From Rhodospirillaceae bacterium SYSU D60007 (GTDB lineage Bacteria; Pseudomonadota; Alphaproteobacteria; Reyranellales; Reyranellaceae), in the NCBI GenBank assembly GCA_003574685.1, contig QOCQ01000024.1, positions 31,080-95,079 on the forward strand: 64,000 bases of DNA, in the 5' to 3' direction. Both the position numbers and the translations under genes were made by a program. Every line of letters begins with the position of its first letter. The first letter of the stretch is position 1. Below are positions 35,147 to 44,294 of the stretch, piece by piece. The notes beneath the pieces are model-generated. The model was given only the letters and a program-made list of their open reading frames with translations, made no database searches and was not told the origin of the DNA.

Positions 35147-35271
35147 GTCGTCCTGAGCGTAGCGAAGGACCTCGCGGTGGATCGGCCACAGAGCGGCGGC
35201 ACTGGTGATTCAACGGCACCGGCGTTCACGGATCGGAGGACCGCAAGGTCCTTCGCTTCGCTCAGGACGAC
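35147..35271. repeat. Long inverted repeat between binding protein and livH (set 2)
   Basis: Two 26-base arms (35147-35172 and 35246-35271) are complementary at 25 positions. The core is the word GTCCTGAGCG-AGCGAAGGAC read on one arm and its complement on the other. It fills most of the 250-base gap 35082-35331, which holds no gene. The loop is about 73 bases. In RNA it would fold into a strong hairpin after the binding protein gene, and the GTCCTGAG...GAAGGAC word looks like a dispersed REP-type element. Confidence 0.8.
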
Positions 35272-35331
35272 GGCAAGCCGCCATATGCCATTGCCCCGGC
35301 CAGCCAGGGCACCTTGGGTTCGCCCCGTTCC

Positions 35332-36246
35332 ATGACCTTGCTGATCGAACAGACGCTCAACGGTGTTCAGCTCGGGCTGCTGATGTTCCTGTTGGCAGCC
35401 GGGCTGACGCTGGTTTTCGGGATCATGGATCTCGTGAACCTGGCGCACGGCTCGCTGTACATGTTCGGCGCCTATTTCTGTGCCACGTTCACCGGCTGGA
35501 CGGATTCGTTCGTCCTGGGCGCCCTGCTGGCGCTGCCCGCATCGCTGCTTCTGGGCGTATTCGTCGAGATTCTCGTGGTACGGCGTCTCTATCGTCGCGA
35601 CCACCTCGACCACGTGCTGGCGACGTTCGGCCTGCTGCTCATCGCCAATGACCTGGTACGGCTGGTGTGGGGACCTGACGGCCGGCGTATCCCGCTGCCG
35701 GCCTGGCTGAATCAGCCCATCTTCCTGACGCCCGACCTGCCCTATCCCACCTATCGCTTCGCCGTGATCCTCGTGGGCGCGGCGGTCGCGCTGTTCCTCT
35801 ACTGGCTGGTGGCGCGCACCCGCACCGGCATGTGGATTCGTGCCGGTGCCTCGAACCGCACCATGATCGGCGCGCTGGGCGTCAACATCGAGGCGCTGTT
35901 CACGCTGGTGTTCGGCATCGGCGCAGTGCTGGCGGGCCTCGCCGGTCTGATGGCTGCCCCCATCGTCACCGTCTCGATCGGCATGGGCGACAACATCCTT
36001 ATCCTTGCCTTCGTCATTATCGTCATCGGCGGTATCGGCTCCATCAAAGGCGCGTTCATTGCCGCCATGATCGTGGGCATGATCGACACACTGGGCCGGG
36101 CCATGTTGCCCGACCTGCTGAAGAGCTTTCTCTCCGTGGCCGCCGCGAACACGGCGGCACCGGCTCTCTCCTCGATGATGATCTATCTTTTGATGGCTGG
36201 CGTGCTGGTCTGGCGTCCCACGGGCCTGTTTGGCGCACGAGGCTAG
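35332..36246 (+). CDS. livH: Branched-chain-type ABC permease LivH (set 2)
   Basis: This is a 304-residue permease with GLTLVFGIMDLVNLAHGSLY (24-43) as LivH signature and IVIGGIGSIKGAFIAAMIVG near 230-249. I chose ATG 35332 (MTLLIEQTLNG), which begins the family-typical N-terminus; ATG 35314 six codons upstream is possible. It follows the 35147-35271 hairpin and is followed 3 bases after its stop by livM. Confidence 0.92.
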   Translation: MTLLIEQTLNGVQLGLLMFLLAAGLTLVFGIMDLVNLAHGSLYMFGAYFCATFTGWTDSFVLGALLALPASLLLGVFVEILVVRRLYRRDHLDHVLATFGLLLIANDLVRLVWGPDGRRIPLPAWLNQPIFLTPDLPYPTYRFAVILVGAAVALFLYWLVARTRTGMWIRAGASNRTMIGALGVNIEALFTLVFGIGAVLAGLAGLMAAPIVTVSIGMGDNILILAFVIIVIGGIGSIKGAFIAAMIVGMIDTLGRAMLPDLLKSFLSVAAANTAAPALSSMMIYLLMAGVLVWRPTGLFGARG

Positions 36247-36249
36247 CCG

Positions 36250-37341
36250 ATGCCGGCCGTGACCTCGCTGGGGCTTTTGCGACCGATCATGACGTGGCGA
36301 GTCGCGGTGGCGATCGTCGTCCTGGCACTGCTGGGCCTGCTGCCCTGGTACGCGCCCTGGCTCGAAACGGCCGGCATCATCAACCAGCGCTTCGCGCTCA
36401 CCGTCATGACCCGGGTGCTGATCCTGGCCATTGCCGCCTGCAGCCTGAACCTGATCCTGGGCTATGGCGGCATGGTGAGCTTCGGACATGCCGTCTATAT
36501 CGGCCTGGGCGGCTATACTGTGGGGATACTGGCCCACCACGGCCTTGGCAGCGGTTTCGTGCAGTTTCCGCTGGCCATCCTTCTGTCGGCTCTGTTCGCC
36601 CTCGCCATCGGCGCGCTCTCGCTGCGCACGCGGGGCGTCTATTTCATCATGATCACGCTGGCTTTCGCCCAGCTTCTTTACTTTGTCGGCGTCGGACTCG
36701 AGCCCTATGGCGCCGATGACGGCCTTACGATCAACCGCCGCAGCGACTTTGCCGGACTGATCCCCGATCGCGGCCCGGACAAGTTCGTGGCCTTTTACGT
36801 GTTGTCGTTTGCCGTCCTGGTGCTGGTGCTGGGCCTCGTTCACCGGCTGGTGAACTCGCGCTTCGGCATGGTCCTGCGCGGTGCGCGGTCCAACGACCTG
36901 CGCATGCAGGCGCTGGGCTTTCCGACCTTCCGTTACCGTCTCGCGGCCTTCGTGATTGCCGGCGCCATCTGTGGACTGGCCGGCGCCCTGCTGGCCAACC
37001 ACACCGAATTCATCTCGCCGGCGATGATGCACTGGACGCGCTCGGGCGACCTCATCGTGATGGTGGTGCTGGGCGGCATGGGGAGCGTGCTGGGGCCCGT
37101 CTATGGCGCCCTGGCTTTCCTGCTGCTGGAGGAATTTCTGCCCGGCCTGCTGCGGCTCGTTCTGGGATGGCTGCATGACGGCACGGCGGCCGTGATCGGC
37201 CGCGGCCCGGCGGGCGCCCTCGACGACTGGCTGAGGCTTGCCGAATACTGGCAGATCGCGCTGGGTGCGATCCTGATCGCCGTCGTGCTGCATGCCCGCG
37301 GCGGCATCGACAGCCTGCTCGGGAGGGCGGGCCGTGGCTGA
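36250..37341 (+). CDS. livM: Branched-chain-type ABC permease LivM (set 2)
   Basis: This is a 363-residue permease with about ten helices and the LivM block LNLILGYGGMVSFGHAVYIG (about 75-94). Its C-terminal part carries an inserted, loop-like region around LDDWLRLAEYW before the last helix, also seen in other LivM proteins. The start ATG 36250 is 3 bases after livH; ATG 36289 is a shorter alternative. The end overlaps the GTG start of livG at 37334. Confidence 0.9.
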   Translation: MPAVTSLGLLRPIMTWRVAVAIVVLALLGLLPWYAPWLETAGIINQRFALTVMTRVLILAIAACSLNLILGYGGMVSFGHAVYIGLGGYTVGILAHHGLGSGFVQFPLAILLSALFALAIGALSLRTRGVYFIMITLAFAQLLYFVGVGLEPYGADDGLTINRRSDFAGLIPDRGPDKFVAFYVLSFAVLVLVLGLVHRLVNSRFGMVLRGARSNDLRMQALGFPTFRYRLAAFVIAGAICGLAGALLANHTEFISPAMMHWTRSGDLIVMVVLGGMGSVLGPVYGALAFLLLEEFLPGLLRLVLGWLHDGTAAVIGRGPAGALDDWLRLAEYWQIALGAILIAVVLHARGGIDSLLGRAGRG

Positions 37342-38086
37342 AGCCCTGCTGCAGATCGACAGCCTGGTGAAACGCTTCGGCGGACTGGTCGCCACCGATT
37401 CCCTGTCGCTCGACGTGCAGCCCGGCGAAGTGCACGCCCTGATCGGACCCAACGGCGCCGGCAAGACGACCCTGATCGCCCAGCTCTCGGGTTTTCTGAA
37501 GCCGGATTCCGGCCGCGTCATCTTCGACCGCCAGGACATCACCGGACTGCCGGCCGCGGCTCGCGTGCGGCTAGGGCTCGCGCGCTCCTTCCAGATCACC
37601 AGCGTGCTGCGCGATTTCTCGGCGCTGGACAACGTCGCCCTGGCCGAACAGGCGCGCCAGGGTCACTCGTTCCGCTTCTGGCGGCCGGCCCGCCGCGATC
37701 CCGCCCTGCGCAACCCGGGCATGCTGGCACTTGAGGAAGTCGGTCTGGCGGACCGCGCCGATACGCCGGCGGCAAGCCTGTCGCATGGCGAGCAGCGTCA
37801 GCTCGAGGTCGCCATGGCGCTTGGCAGCGATCCCCGGCTGCTGCTTCTGGATGAGCCCATGGCCGGCATGGGGCCGGAGGAGTCGGTGAGCATGGTGGCC
37901 CTGCTGCGCCGTCTGCGCGGCAAGCGCACGATGCTGCTAATCGAGCACGACATGGATGCGGTCTTCGCGCTCGCCGACCGCATCACCGTCCTGGTCTATG
38001 GCCGCGCCATTGCCACCGGCACCCCCGCCGAGATTCGCGCCAACCGCGAAGTCCGCACGGCGTATCTCGGCGATACGGAGGTATGA
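37334..38086 (+). CDS. livG: Branched-chain-type ABC ATP-binding protein LivG (set 2)
   Basis: This 250-residue ATPase has Walker A GPNGAGKTT, Q-loop region RSFQITSVLRDFSALDNVAL, signature LSHGEQRQLEVAMAL and Walker B LLLLDEPMAGMGP. The start is GTG 37334 inside the livM 3-prime end, with GGGAGGGCGG just before it; ATG 37292 upstream would add 14 non-conserved residues. The C-terminal EIRANREVRTAYLGD is the LivG tail. It overlaps livF (ATG 38083). Confidence 0.92.
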   Translation: MAEALLQIDSLVKRFGGLVATDSLSLDVQPGEVHALIGPNGAGKTTLIAQLSGFLKPDSGRVIFDRQDITGLPAAARVRLGLARSFQITSVLRDFSALDNVALAEQARQGHSFRFWRPARRDPALRNPGMLALEEVGLADRADTPAASLSHGEQRQLEVAMALGSDPRLLLLDEPMAGMGPEESVSMVALLRRLRGKRTMLLIEHDMDAVFALADRITVLVYGRAIATGTPAEIRANREVRTAYLGDTEV

Positions 38087-38799
38087 ACATGGCGGCGATG
38101 CTCCAGGTGAGCGGGCTTGTGGCCGCCTATGGCGAAAGCCAGGTGCTGTTCGGGATGGAGTTCGAGATCGGCGCCGGCGAGATGGTGACGCTCATGGGGC
38201 GCAACGGCATGGGCAAGACCACGACGGTCCATTCGATCATGGGCATCGTGCCGCCGCGGCATGGCGCTATCCGGCTGGATGCGCAGGACATTGCGGGCCT
38301 GCCGCCCCACCGCATTGCACGGCTTGGCCTGGGTCTGGTGCCGGAAGGCCGGCAGATTTTTCCCAACCTTTCGGTACGCGAGAATCTGGTGGCAGCCGCC
38401 GCCAACCGGAACGATCGGCGCGACCCGTGGACTCTGGGCCGCGTCTTCGAGTTCTTCCCGAGGCTGGCCGAGCGGCAGGCCAACATGGGCAACCAGCTCT
38501 CGGGGGGCGAGCAGCAGATGCTGGCTATCGGGCGTGCCCTGATGACCAATCCGCGGCTGCTGATCCTCGACGAAGCCACGGAGGGGCTCGCGCCCCTCAT
38601 CCGGCACGAGATCTGGGCCTGTCTGCGCCGCCTGAAGGATGAGGGCCAGGCCATCCTGGTGATCGACAAGAACGTGGGCACGCTGATCGGGCTCGCCGAC
38701 CGGCACTACATCGTCGAACGGGGGCGCGTGGTGTGGAGCGGCAATTCGGCCAGCCTCGCTGCCGACGTCGAGCTGCAGCACCGCTATCTCGGGGTATAG
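38083..38799 (+). CDS. livF: Branched-chain-type ABC ATP-binding protein LivF (set 2)
   Basis: This is a 238-residue ATPase with Walker A GRNGMGKTT, signature LSGGEQQML and Walker B LLILDEATEGLAP. The glutamate is followed by Ala instead of Pro (DEA), a common LivF variant. Start ATG 38083 overlaps the livG stop; a second ATG two codons later (38089) fits equally. It ends the second Liv operon; 99 bases follow before the polyamine-type operon. Confidence 0.92.
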   Translation: MNMAAMLQVSGLVAAYGESQVLFGMEFEIGAGEMVTLMGRNGMGKTTTVHSIMGIVPPRHGAIRLDAQDIAGLPPHRIARLGLGLVPEGRQIFPNLSVRENLVAAAANRNDRRDPWTLGRVFEFFPRLAERQANMGNQLSGGEQQMLAIGRALMTNPRLLILDEATEGLAPLIRHEIWACLRRLKDEGQAILVIDKNVGTLIGLADRHYIVERGRVVWSGNSASLAADVELQHRYLGV

Positions 38800-38898
38800 C
38801 GCAGTCCACGGCGCTGTCCTGACGCGGCTGCGTGCTCTTGCGTTTCGGGACGGCAACCTCCAAACATCCATGGAGTTTTCCGAATCCGGAGTGCTGCG

Positions 38899-39999
38899 AT
38901 GAAGCGTGCCCTTCTCCTGCTCGCCACTGCCCTGCCGCTGGTGCTGGCCGCCGGCGGTGCATGGCCGCAAGACAAGGTCGTGAACGTCTACAACTGGACG
39001 GATTACATCGCCGAAGGCGTGCCCGAGGCCTTTCAGAAGGCCACAGGCATCGAGGTCAACTACACGACCTACGACACTAACGAGATCCTCGACGCCAAGC
39101 TGCGGACGGGCCGCTCGGGCTACGATGTCGTGACGCCCACGATGTCGCCCCACTTCGCGCGCCAGCTCTCGGCCGGCCTGTTCCGCAAGCTCGACAAGGC
39201 GCAGATCAAGAACTACGGCAATCTCGATCCCGAGATCCTGAAGGCGCTGGCCAAGTACGATCCCGGCAACGAGCACGGCGTGCCGTGGATGTGGGGCACG
39301 ACGGGCATCGGCTACAATGTCGCGGCGGTGAAGCAGCGGCTTGGCGATGCGCCGGTCGATACGCTGAAGATGATCTTCGATCCTGACACGGTGGCCAAGT
39401 TCAAGGATTGCGGCGTAATGCTGCTCGACAGCCCGACCGACGTCCTGCCGGCCGCTCTGCTCTATCTCGGCCTCGATCCGGACAGCAAGAAGCGGGAGGA
39501 TCTCGAGAAGGCCGCCGACGTCGTGCGCAAGGTGCGTCCTTCGATCCGCAAGTTCACCAGCGCCGAGATGATCAATGCGCTGGCCACTGGCAACATCTGT
39601 CTGGCCTTCACGTTTTCCGGAGACGTGCTTCAGGCGCGCGACCGCGGCGCCAAGGCCAAGCCTTCTGCCGTCGAGATCAGCTACGCCATCCCGCGGGAGG
39701 GCTCGCAACTGTGGATCGACGTGATGGCGGTTCCCAAGGACGCGAAGAACGTCGCGGCCGCGCATCGCTGGATCGACTACCTGCTCGACCCGAAGGTCGC
39801 CGCCGCCTCAAGCGACGCGGTCGGCTATGCCAGCGGCAATAAGGCAGCCGTTCCGCTGATGAAGAAGGAAGTCTCGGAAGATCCGCTTATCTATCCGCCC
39901 GAGGCGGTGCGCGCGAAATTCTTCACCGTCAGCCCCGGCGAGCAGGACTATGTGCGCCTGCGCACGCGGCTGTGGACCAGCATCAAGACGGGCCGATGA
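38899..39999 (+). CDS. potF: Putrescine/spermidine-type ABC substrate-binding protein (PotF-like)
   Basis: This is a 366-residue periplasmic protein. A Sec signal (MKRALLLLATALPLVLAAGG) precedes KVVNVYNWTDYIAEGVPEAF, the classic PotD/PotF start with the Trp-Thr-Asp-Tyr motif, and GVPWMWGTTGIGYNVAAVKQ (about 135-154) is the second family mark. Length equals E. coli PotF (370). Polyamine ligands are likely, although relatives bind other cationic or opine-like compounds. A CCGGAG site (38887-38892) precedes the ATG. Confidence 0.9.
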   Translation: MKRALLLLATALPLVLAAGGAWPQDKVVNVYNWTDYIAEGVPEAFQKATGIEVNYTTYDTNEILDAKLRTGRSGYDVVTPTMSPHFARQLSAGLFRKLDKAQIKNYGNLDPEILKALAKYDPGNEHGVPWMWGTTGIGYNVAAVKQRLGDAPVDTLKMIFDPDTVAKFKDCGVMLLDSPTDVLPAALLYLGLDPDSKKREDLEKAADVVRKVRPSIRKFTSAEMINALATGNICLAFTFSGDVLQARDRGAKAKPSAVEISYAIPREGSQLWIDVMAVPKDAKNVAAAHRWIDYLLDPKVAAASSDAVGYASGNKAAVPLMKKEVSEDPLIYPPEAVRAKFFTVSPGEQDYVRLRTRLWTSIKTGR

Positions 40000-40050
40000 T
40001 CCGCCAGGAGCTCTCTTCATGGTGAGCATGCCGGGCCAGAAGGACCGGCC

Positions 40051-41124
40051 GTGACGACACCTCCCCTTATCCGCATCGAGCGCGTGGTCAAGCGCTTCGG
40101 TGACGTCCTTGCCGTCGCCGGCGTCGATCTCGACATTGCGCGCGGCGAGCTGTTCGCGCTTCTGGGCGGCTCGGGCAGCGGCAAGACCACCCTGCTGCGC
40201 ATGCTGGCGGGCTTCGACATGCCCACCGAGGGCCGCATTGTCATCGACGGCGCCGACATGGCCGGCGTGCCGCCCTATGCGCGGCCCGTGAACATGATGT
40301 TCCAGTCCTATGCGCTGTTCCCGCACATGTCCGTTGCCCGCAACGTCGCCTATGGGCTGGAGCGCGAGGGCCTGCCCAGGTCCGAAATCACTGATCGCGT
40401 GGACCAGGCGCTGGAGCTTGTCCAGCTTGGCGCACAAGCGAACCGCCGCCCGCACCAGCTCTCCGGCGGCCAACGCCAGCGCGTCGCGCTGGCCCGCGCC
40501 ATCGTCAAAAGGCCCAAGGTGCTGCTGCTCGACGAGCCGCTGGCGGCACTGGACCGCAAGCTGCGCGAACGCACGCAGCTGGAGCTTGTCGAACTGCAGC
40601 GCCGTCTGGGCATCGCCTTCGTCATGGTGACGCACGACCAGGACGAAGCGATGACGATGGCCACGCGTATCGCGGTGATGGATCACGGCCGCATCGTGCA
40701 GGTCGGCACACCGGCGGAGATCTACGAGCAGCCCAACAGCCGCTTCGTCGCGGATTTCATCGGACTTGCCAACATCTTCGAGGGTGAAGTGACCGCACGC
40801 GCAGACGGCGTCCTGCGCATCGCCTGCCCCGCGCTGGGAGGGGAAATCCACGCCGTGACCAGCACGAGTGCTGCCGGTCCGGTCGCGATCGTCATTCGGC
40901 CCGAGAAGTTCGCACTGGGGAAGGATGCCGGAGGATTGCCCGGAACAGTGCGCAATGTGGTCTATCTGGGCGATGAGTCGGTCTTTCATGTGGCGCTGAA
41001 AACCGGCGCCGAAATCCAGGTCACCCGCATGAATGCCGATCGCCGCGATGCTGGCGCGATTAACCGCGGTGATGCGGTGCGAGTCGCGTGGTCCGCTGAT
41101 TCGGTCGTGGTGATGCCGCGATGA
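40051..41124 (+). CDS. potG: Polyamine-type ABC ATP-binding protein (PotG/PotA-like)
   Basis: This is a 357-residue ATPase with Walker A GGSGSGKTT (39-47), Q-loop FQSYALFPHMSV, signature LSGGQRQRV, Walker B VLLLDEPLAALDRK and a C-terminal TOBE domain with VAIVIRPEKFAL. The start is GTG 40051, with AAGGA at 40039-40043; a tiny 11-codon frame (40020-40055) ends exactly over this GTG. Its stop overlaps potH (ATGA, 41121). It should energise the polyamine importer. Confidence 0.91.
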   Translation: MTTPPLIRIERVVKRFGDVLAVAGVDLDIARGELFALLGGSGSGKTTLLRMLAGFDMPTEGRIVIDGADMAGVPPYARPVNMMFQSYALFPHMSVARNVAYGLEREGLPRSEITDRVDQALELVQLGAQANRRPHQLSGGQRQRVALARAIVKRPKVLLLDEPLAALDRKLRERTQLELVELQRRLGIAFVMVTHDQDEAMTMATRIAVMDHGRIVQVGTPAEIYEQPNSRFVADFIGLANIFEGEVTARADGVLRIACPALGGEIHAVTSTSAAGPVAIVIRPEKFALGKDAGGLPGTVRNVVYLGDESVFHVALKTGAEIQVTRMNADRRDAGAINRGDAVRVAWSADSVVVMPR

Positions 41125-42017
41125 ACCTGCCCTTGCGAATTGGCCCGCAGGGCCAGCTCTGGGGCCGCCGCCTCGTCATCGCCCTGCCCTATGTCTGGTT
41201 ACTGCTCTTCTTTGCCGCGCCATTCGCGATCGTCGCGGCCATCAGCATCAGCGAAACGACGCTGGATACCGTGCCGCCCGTGACCCCCGCTCTTTCGAGC
41301 ACGGCCTATGCGCTGCTGTTCGAGGACGCCCTCTACCCGGCCGCCTATCTCAACTCGGTGCGGATTGCGGCCATTGCGACGGCGATCACCCTGCTGATCG
41401 GCTACCCCATGGCCTATGCCATCGCGCGGGCGCCGGCAGGCTGGCACGGCCCGCTGTTGATGGCGGTGATCCTGCCGTTCTGGACCTCGTTCCTGATCCG
41501 CATCTACGCCTGGATCGGAATCCTCTCGGAGAACGGGCTGCTCAACCAGGTGCTGCGCGGGACCGGTCTGGTCGAAAACCCGGGGTCGCTGCTGGGCACG
41601 GAGTGGGCGATCTATCTCGGCATCTGCTATGCCTATCTGCCGTTCATGGTGCTGCCGCTTTACGCCGCGCTGGAGAAGATGGACCTGTCGCTGCTTGAAG
41701 CGGCCGCCGATCTCGGCGCCAGGCCGTGGCGCGCCTTCCTGACGATCACATTGCCGCTGTCGGTTCCCGGCATTCTGGGCGGCTGCCTGCTGGTGTTCAT
41801 CCCCGCAGTGGGCGAGTTCGTCATTCCGGATCTGCTGGGTGGCACCGAGACGCTGATGATCGGCAAGGTGCTGTGGGACGAGTTTTTCCTGAACAGCGAC
41901 TGGCCGGTCGCCTCGGCGGTGGCGATGCTGATGCTGGTGATCCTGGTCGTGCCGATCGTCTTCTTCCAGCGGGCCCGCGCCCGCGAGCTGACCAAGGACC
42001 AGGGGGCTGCCGGATGA
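41121..42017 (+). CDS. potH: Polyamine-type ABC permease (PotH-like)
   Basis: This is a 298-residue membrane protein with six predicted helices and the coupling loop LEAAADLGARPWRAFLTITL (about 193-212). PFWTSFLIRIYAWIGILSEN is the signature of PotB/PotH permeases. Start and stop overlap neighbouring genes by ATGA, so the four pot genes are tightly coupled. It pairs with PotI. Confidence 0.93.
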   Translation: MNLPLRIGPQGQLWGRRLVIALPYVWLLLFFAAPFAIVAAISISETTLDTVPPVTPALSSTAYALLFEDALYPAAYLNSVRIAAIATAITLLIGYPMAYAIARAPAGWHGPLLMAVILPFWTSFLIRIYAWIGILSENGLLNQVLRGTGLVENPGSLLGTEWAIYLGICYAYLPFMVLPLYAALEKMDLSLLEAAADLGARPWRAFLTITLPLSVPGILGGCLLVFIPAVGEFVIPDLLGGTETLMIGKVLWDEFFLNSDWPVASAVAMLMLVILVVPIVFFQRARARELTKDQGAAG

Positions 42018-42850
42018 CGGGCCGCACATCCCGCCTGCTGCTCGGCGCACTGGCCTTCGGCTACGCGTTTCTCTACGTGCCGATCCTCAGCATGATCGTG
42101 TACTCGTTCAACGAATCGCGCCTGGTTACGGTGTGGGCAGGCTTCTCGCTGAAATGGTGGGGCGAGTTCATCCGCAACGAGGACATGCTCGAGGCGGCGT
42201 GGCTCTCGTTCCGCATTGCCGTGGTGAACGGCTTCGTGGCCACCCTGCTCGGCGCCTCGGCCGGTTTTGCGCTGGCCCGCTATCCGCGCTTCGCGGGCCG
42301 CAGCATATTCTCGGGCCTGATCGCGGCCCCGCTGGTGATGCCCGAGGTCATCATGGGTATCGCCAGCCTGTTGCTGTTCGTCGTGCTGGAACGTCTGACG
42401 GGCTGGCCGGAGCGGGGCTTCACGACGATCGCCATCGCTCACATCACCTTTTCGGCCGCCTTCGTGGCCGTCATCATTCAGTCGCGCCTGGCCGATTTCG
42501 ACCGCTCACTGGAAGAAGCGGCGATGGATCTCGGCGCGCGCCCCTTCACCGTCTTTCGCACCGTGACCCTGCCGCTGATCGCGCCAGCGCTGGTTTCGGG
42601 CTGGCTGCTGGCCTTTACACTGTCTATGGACGACGTGATCCTGGCGCAGTTCACCGCCGGTCCCCAATCGCAGACCCTGCCCATGCTGGTCTATTCCAGC
42701 GTGCGGCTGGGCGTCAGCCCGCAAATCAACGTGCTCGCCACCATCATTGTGACGGTCGTCGGCAGCGCCATCGTCCTTGCGGGCTGGCTGATGCACCGCG
42801 CCCGCCGGCAACGCGAACGGGATGCACATGCCGCAGCCCAGGTCACCTGA
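42014..42850 (+). CDS. potI: Polyamine-type ABC permease (PotI/PotC-like)
   Basis: This is a 278-residue permease with SFNESRLVTVWAGFSLKWWG (about 27-46), the PotC/PotI mark, and the loop LEEAAMDLGARPFTVFRTVT. I used ATG 42014 overlapping the potH stop; a longer frame upstream lies inside potH. The C-terminus (HRARRQRERDAHAAAQVT) is basic and cytoplasmic. It closes the operon; 82 bases separate it from the sulfite dehydrogenase-like gene. Confidence 0.92.
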   Translation: MTGRTSRLLLGALAFGYAFLYVPILSMIVYSFNESRLVTVWAGFSLKWWGEFIRNEDMLEAAWLSFRIAVVNGFVATLLGASAGFALARYPRFAGRSIFSGLIAAPLVMPEVIMGIASLLLFVVLERLTGWPERGFTTIAIAHITFSAAFVAVIIQSRLADFDRSLEEAAMDLGARPFTVFRTVTLPLIAPALVSGWLLAFTLSMDDVILAQFTAGPQSQTLPMLVYSSVRLGVSPQINVLATIIVTVVGSAIVLAGWLMHRARRQRERDAHAAAQVT

Positions 42851-42932
42851 GGTTACCGCCGGCCGCCTGCTTCCATTGGGCTCCCCTCTCCTCCGCGCTA
42901 TAGTTGAGCCGGACAAGCAGGAGGGTGACGCC

Positions 42933-44270
42933 ATGGCGAGCAAGCGCGAACGCAGTCTGCACGAACTCTACACCGACGATCCCGAACGGGCCGACGCCCT
43001 GGTCTTCGACCGACGCACCGATGCCTCACGCCGCGGATTCCTGAAAGGCGCAGGGCTGGCCACGATGGGCGCCGCGGTTGGCGCCACATTGCCCTACGCC
43101 GCCAATATACCGGCCGGCCTGGTGCCCGCGGCGCTGGCCCAGAGTGCCGACAAGGGCCCGACGATTCTGAAGATGGACGGCAAGGCCGGGCTGGTGGTGC
43201 TGGGCGACAAGCCCCTGAACGCGGAAACGCCGGCTCACCTGATGGATGACGACGTCACGCCCAACGACAAGTACTTCATCCGCAACAACGGCCAGGTACC
43301 GGACCCGAAGACAATCCCCTCCGACATCAGGGCGTGGAAGATCAGGATCGACGGCGAGGTCAACAACCCGATGGAGATCGCGCTGGGCGATCTGATGTCG
43401 CGGTTTCCCAACGTCACCGCCCGGCTGATGCTGGAATGTGGCGGCAACGGCCGTTCGTTCTTCGTGCCCGAGGCGCGCGGCAACCAGTGGACCAATGGCG
43501 GTGCGGGATGCGCCGAGTGGACCGGCGTGCGCCTGGCCGACGTGCTGAAGGCGGCCGGACTGAAGCCGTCAGCAGTTTATACCGGACATTACGGCGCCGA
43601 CCCGCATCTGTCGGGCGATCCCAACAAGGTGACCATCTCGCGCGGCGTGCGCATTGCGAAGGCCATGGACGAGCACACGCTGATCGCCTTCAAGATGAAT
43701 GGCCAGGACATTCCGCTGGTGCACGGCGCGCCCGTGCGGCTGGTGGTGCCCGGGTGGGCGGGCTCCTCCTCCGCCAAGTGGCTCAACCGCATCTGGATCC
43801 GCGACAAGGAGCACGACGGCCCGGGCATGACCGGCTTTTCCTACCGCACGATGAAGACGCCGATCGTGCCGGGCAGCAAGGCCGACCCGAAGAATACGGT
43901 AATCCTCGAATCGATGCCGGTGCGCTCGGTCATCACCTTCCCGGCGCACGGCACACGGCTGGCCGCCGGCGCCCGCAAGATCGATCTGCGCGGCCACGCC
44001 TGGGCGGGCGATCACGCCGTGCAGTCGGTCGAGATTTCCATTGACTATGGCGTCACCTGGAAGAAGGCGGAGGTCAAGGCGCCGGCCAACAAGTTTGCCT
44101 GGCAGCGCTTCACCGCCTCGATCGACCTGCCCAGCGAGGGTTACTACGAGATCTGGAGCCGGGCGACGGATACGCGCGGCGTCACCCAGCCCTTCCAGGC
44201 GGGCAACTGGAACCCGCAAGGCTATGGCGGCAATCCCGTCAGCCGCATTGCCGTGCTGGCGGAGACGTGA
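42933..44270 (+). CDS. sorA: Molybdopterin sulfite dehydrogenase catalytic subunit (SorA-like)
   Basis: This is a 445-residue protein of the sulfite oxidase family. A Tat signal (Arg33-Arg34 in SRRGFLKG, then a hydrophobic stretch to about 68, AALA) directs the folded cofactor protein to the periplasm. The molybdenum-ligating cysteine is Cys169 in LECGGNGRSFF, and the C-terminal dimerisation domain (about 320-440) contains VESMPVRS-like VILESMPVRSVITFPAHG. The following gene encodes a cytochrome c, as in SorAB, so it probably oxidises sulfite to sulfate and passes electrons to that cytochrome. GCAGGAGGG (42918-42926) precedes the ATG. Other sulfite oxidase family reactions are possible. Confidence 0.9.
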   Translation: MASKRERSLHELYTDDPERADALVFDRRTDASRRGFLKGAGLATMGAAVGATLPYAANIPAGLVPAALAQSADKGPTILKMDGKAGLVVLGDKPLNAETPAHLMDDDVTPNDKYFIRNNGQVPDPKTIPSDIRAWKIRIDGEVNNPMEIALGDLMSRFPNVTARLMLECGGNGRSFFVPEARGNQWTNGGAGCAEWTGVRLADVLKAAGLKPSAVYTGHYGADPHLSGDPNKVTISRGVRIAKAMDEHTLIAFKMNGQDIPLVHGAPVRLVVPGWAGSSSAKWLNRIWIRDKEHDGPGMTGFSYRTMKTPIVPGSKADPKNTVILESMPVRSVITFPAHGTRLAAGARKIDLRGHAWAGDHAVQSVEISIDYGVTWKKAEVKAPANKFAWQRFTASIDLPSEGYYEIWSRATDTRGVTQPFQAGNWNPQGYGGNPVSRIAVLAET

Positions 44271-44294
44271 TCCCGGACTGCTTCTTCCAGCATC

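Noticed and set aside
35147..35271. CRISPR-like repeat
   Set aside because: There is one inverted pair, not a series of direct repeats with spacers; the same holds for the other inverted repeats in the window.
35119..37632. Very long minus-strand open frame (837 codons) across the second LivH/LivM/LivG genes
   Set aside because: It is antisense to well-conserved permease genes, rich in Gln, His, Asp and Arg with no domain, as expected from GC-rich codon bias on the opposite strand.
37996..39765. Minus-strand open frame of 589 codons across livF and potF
   Set aside because: It spans two unrelated plus-strand genes and their gap and has no domain.
40020..40055. Eleven-codon leader frame ending over the potG start codon
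   Set aside because: It has no strong ribosome site and no conserved or regulatory amino acid run; it is probably chance, although its stop overlaps the GTG.
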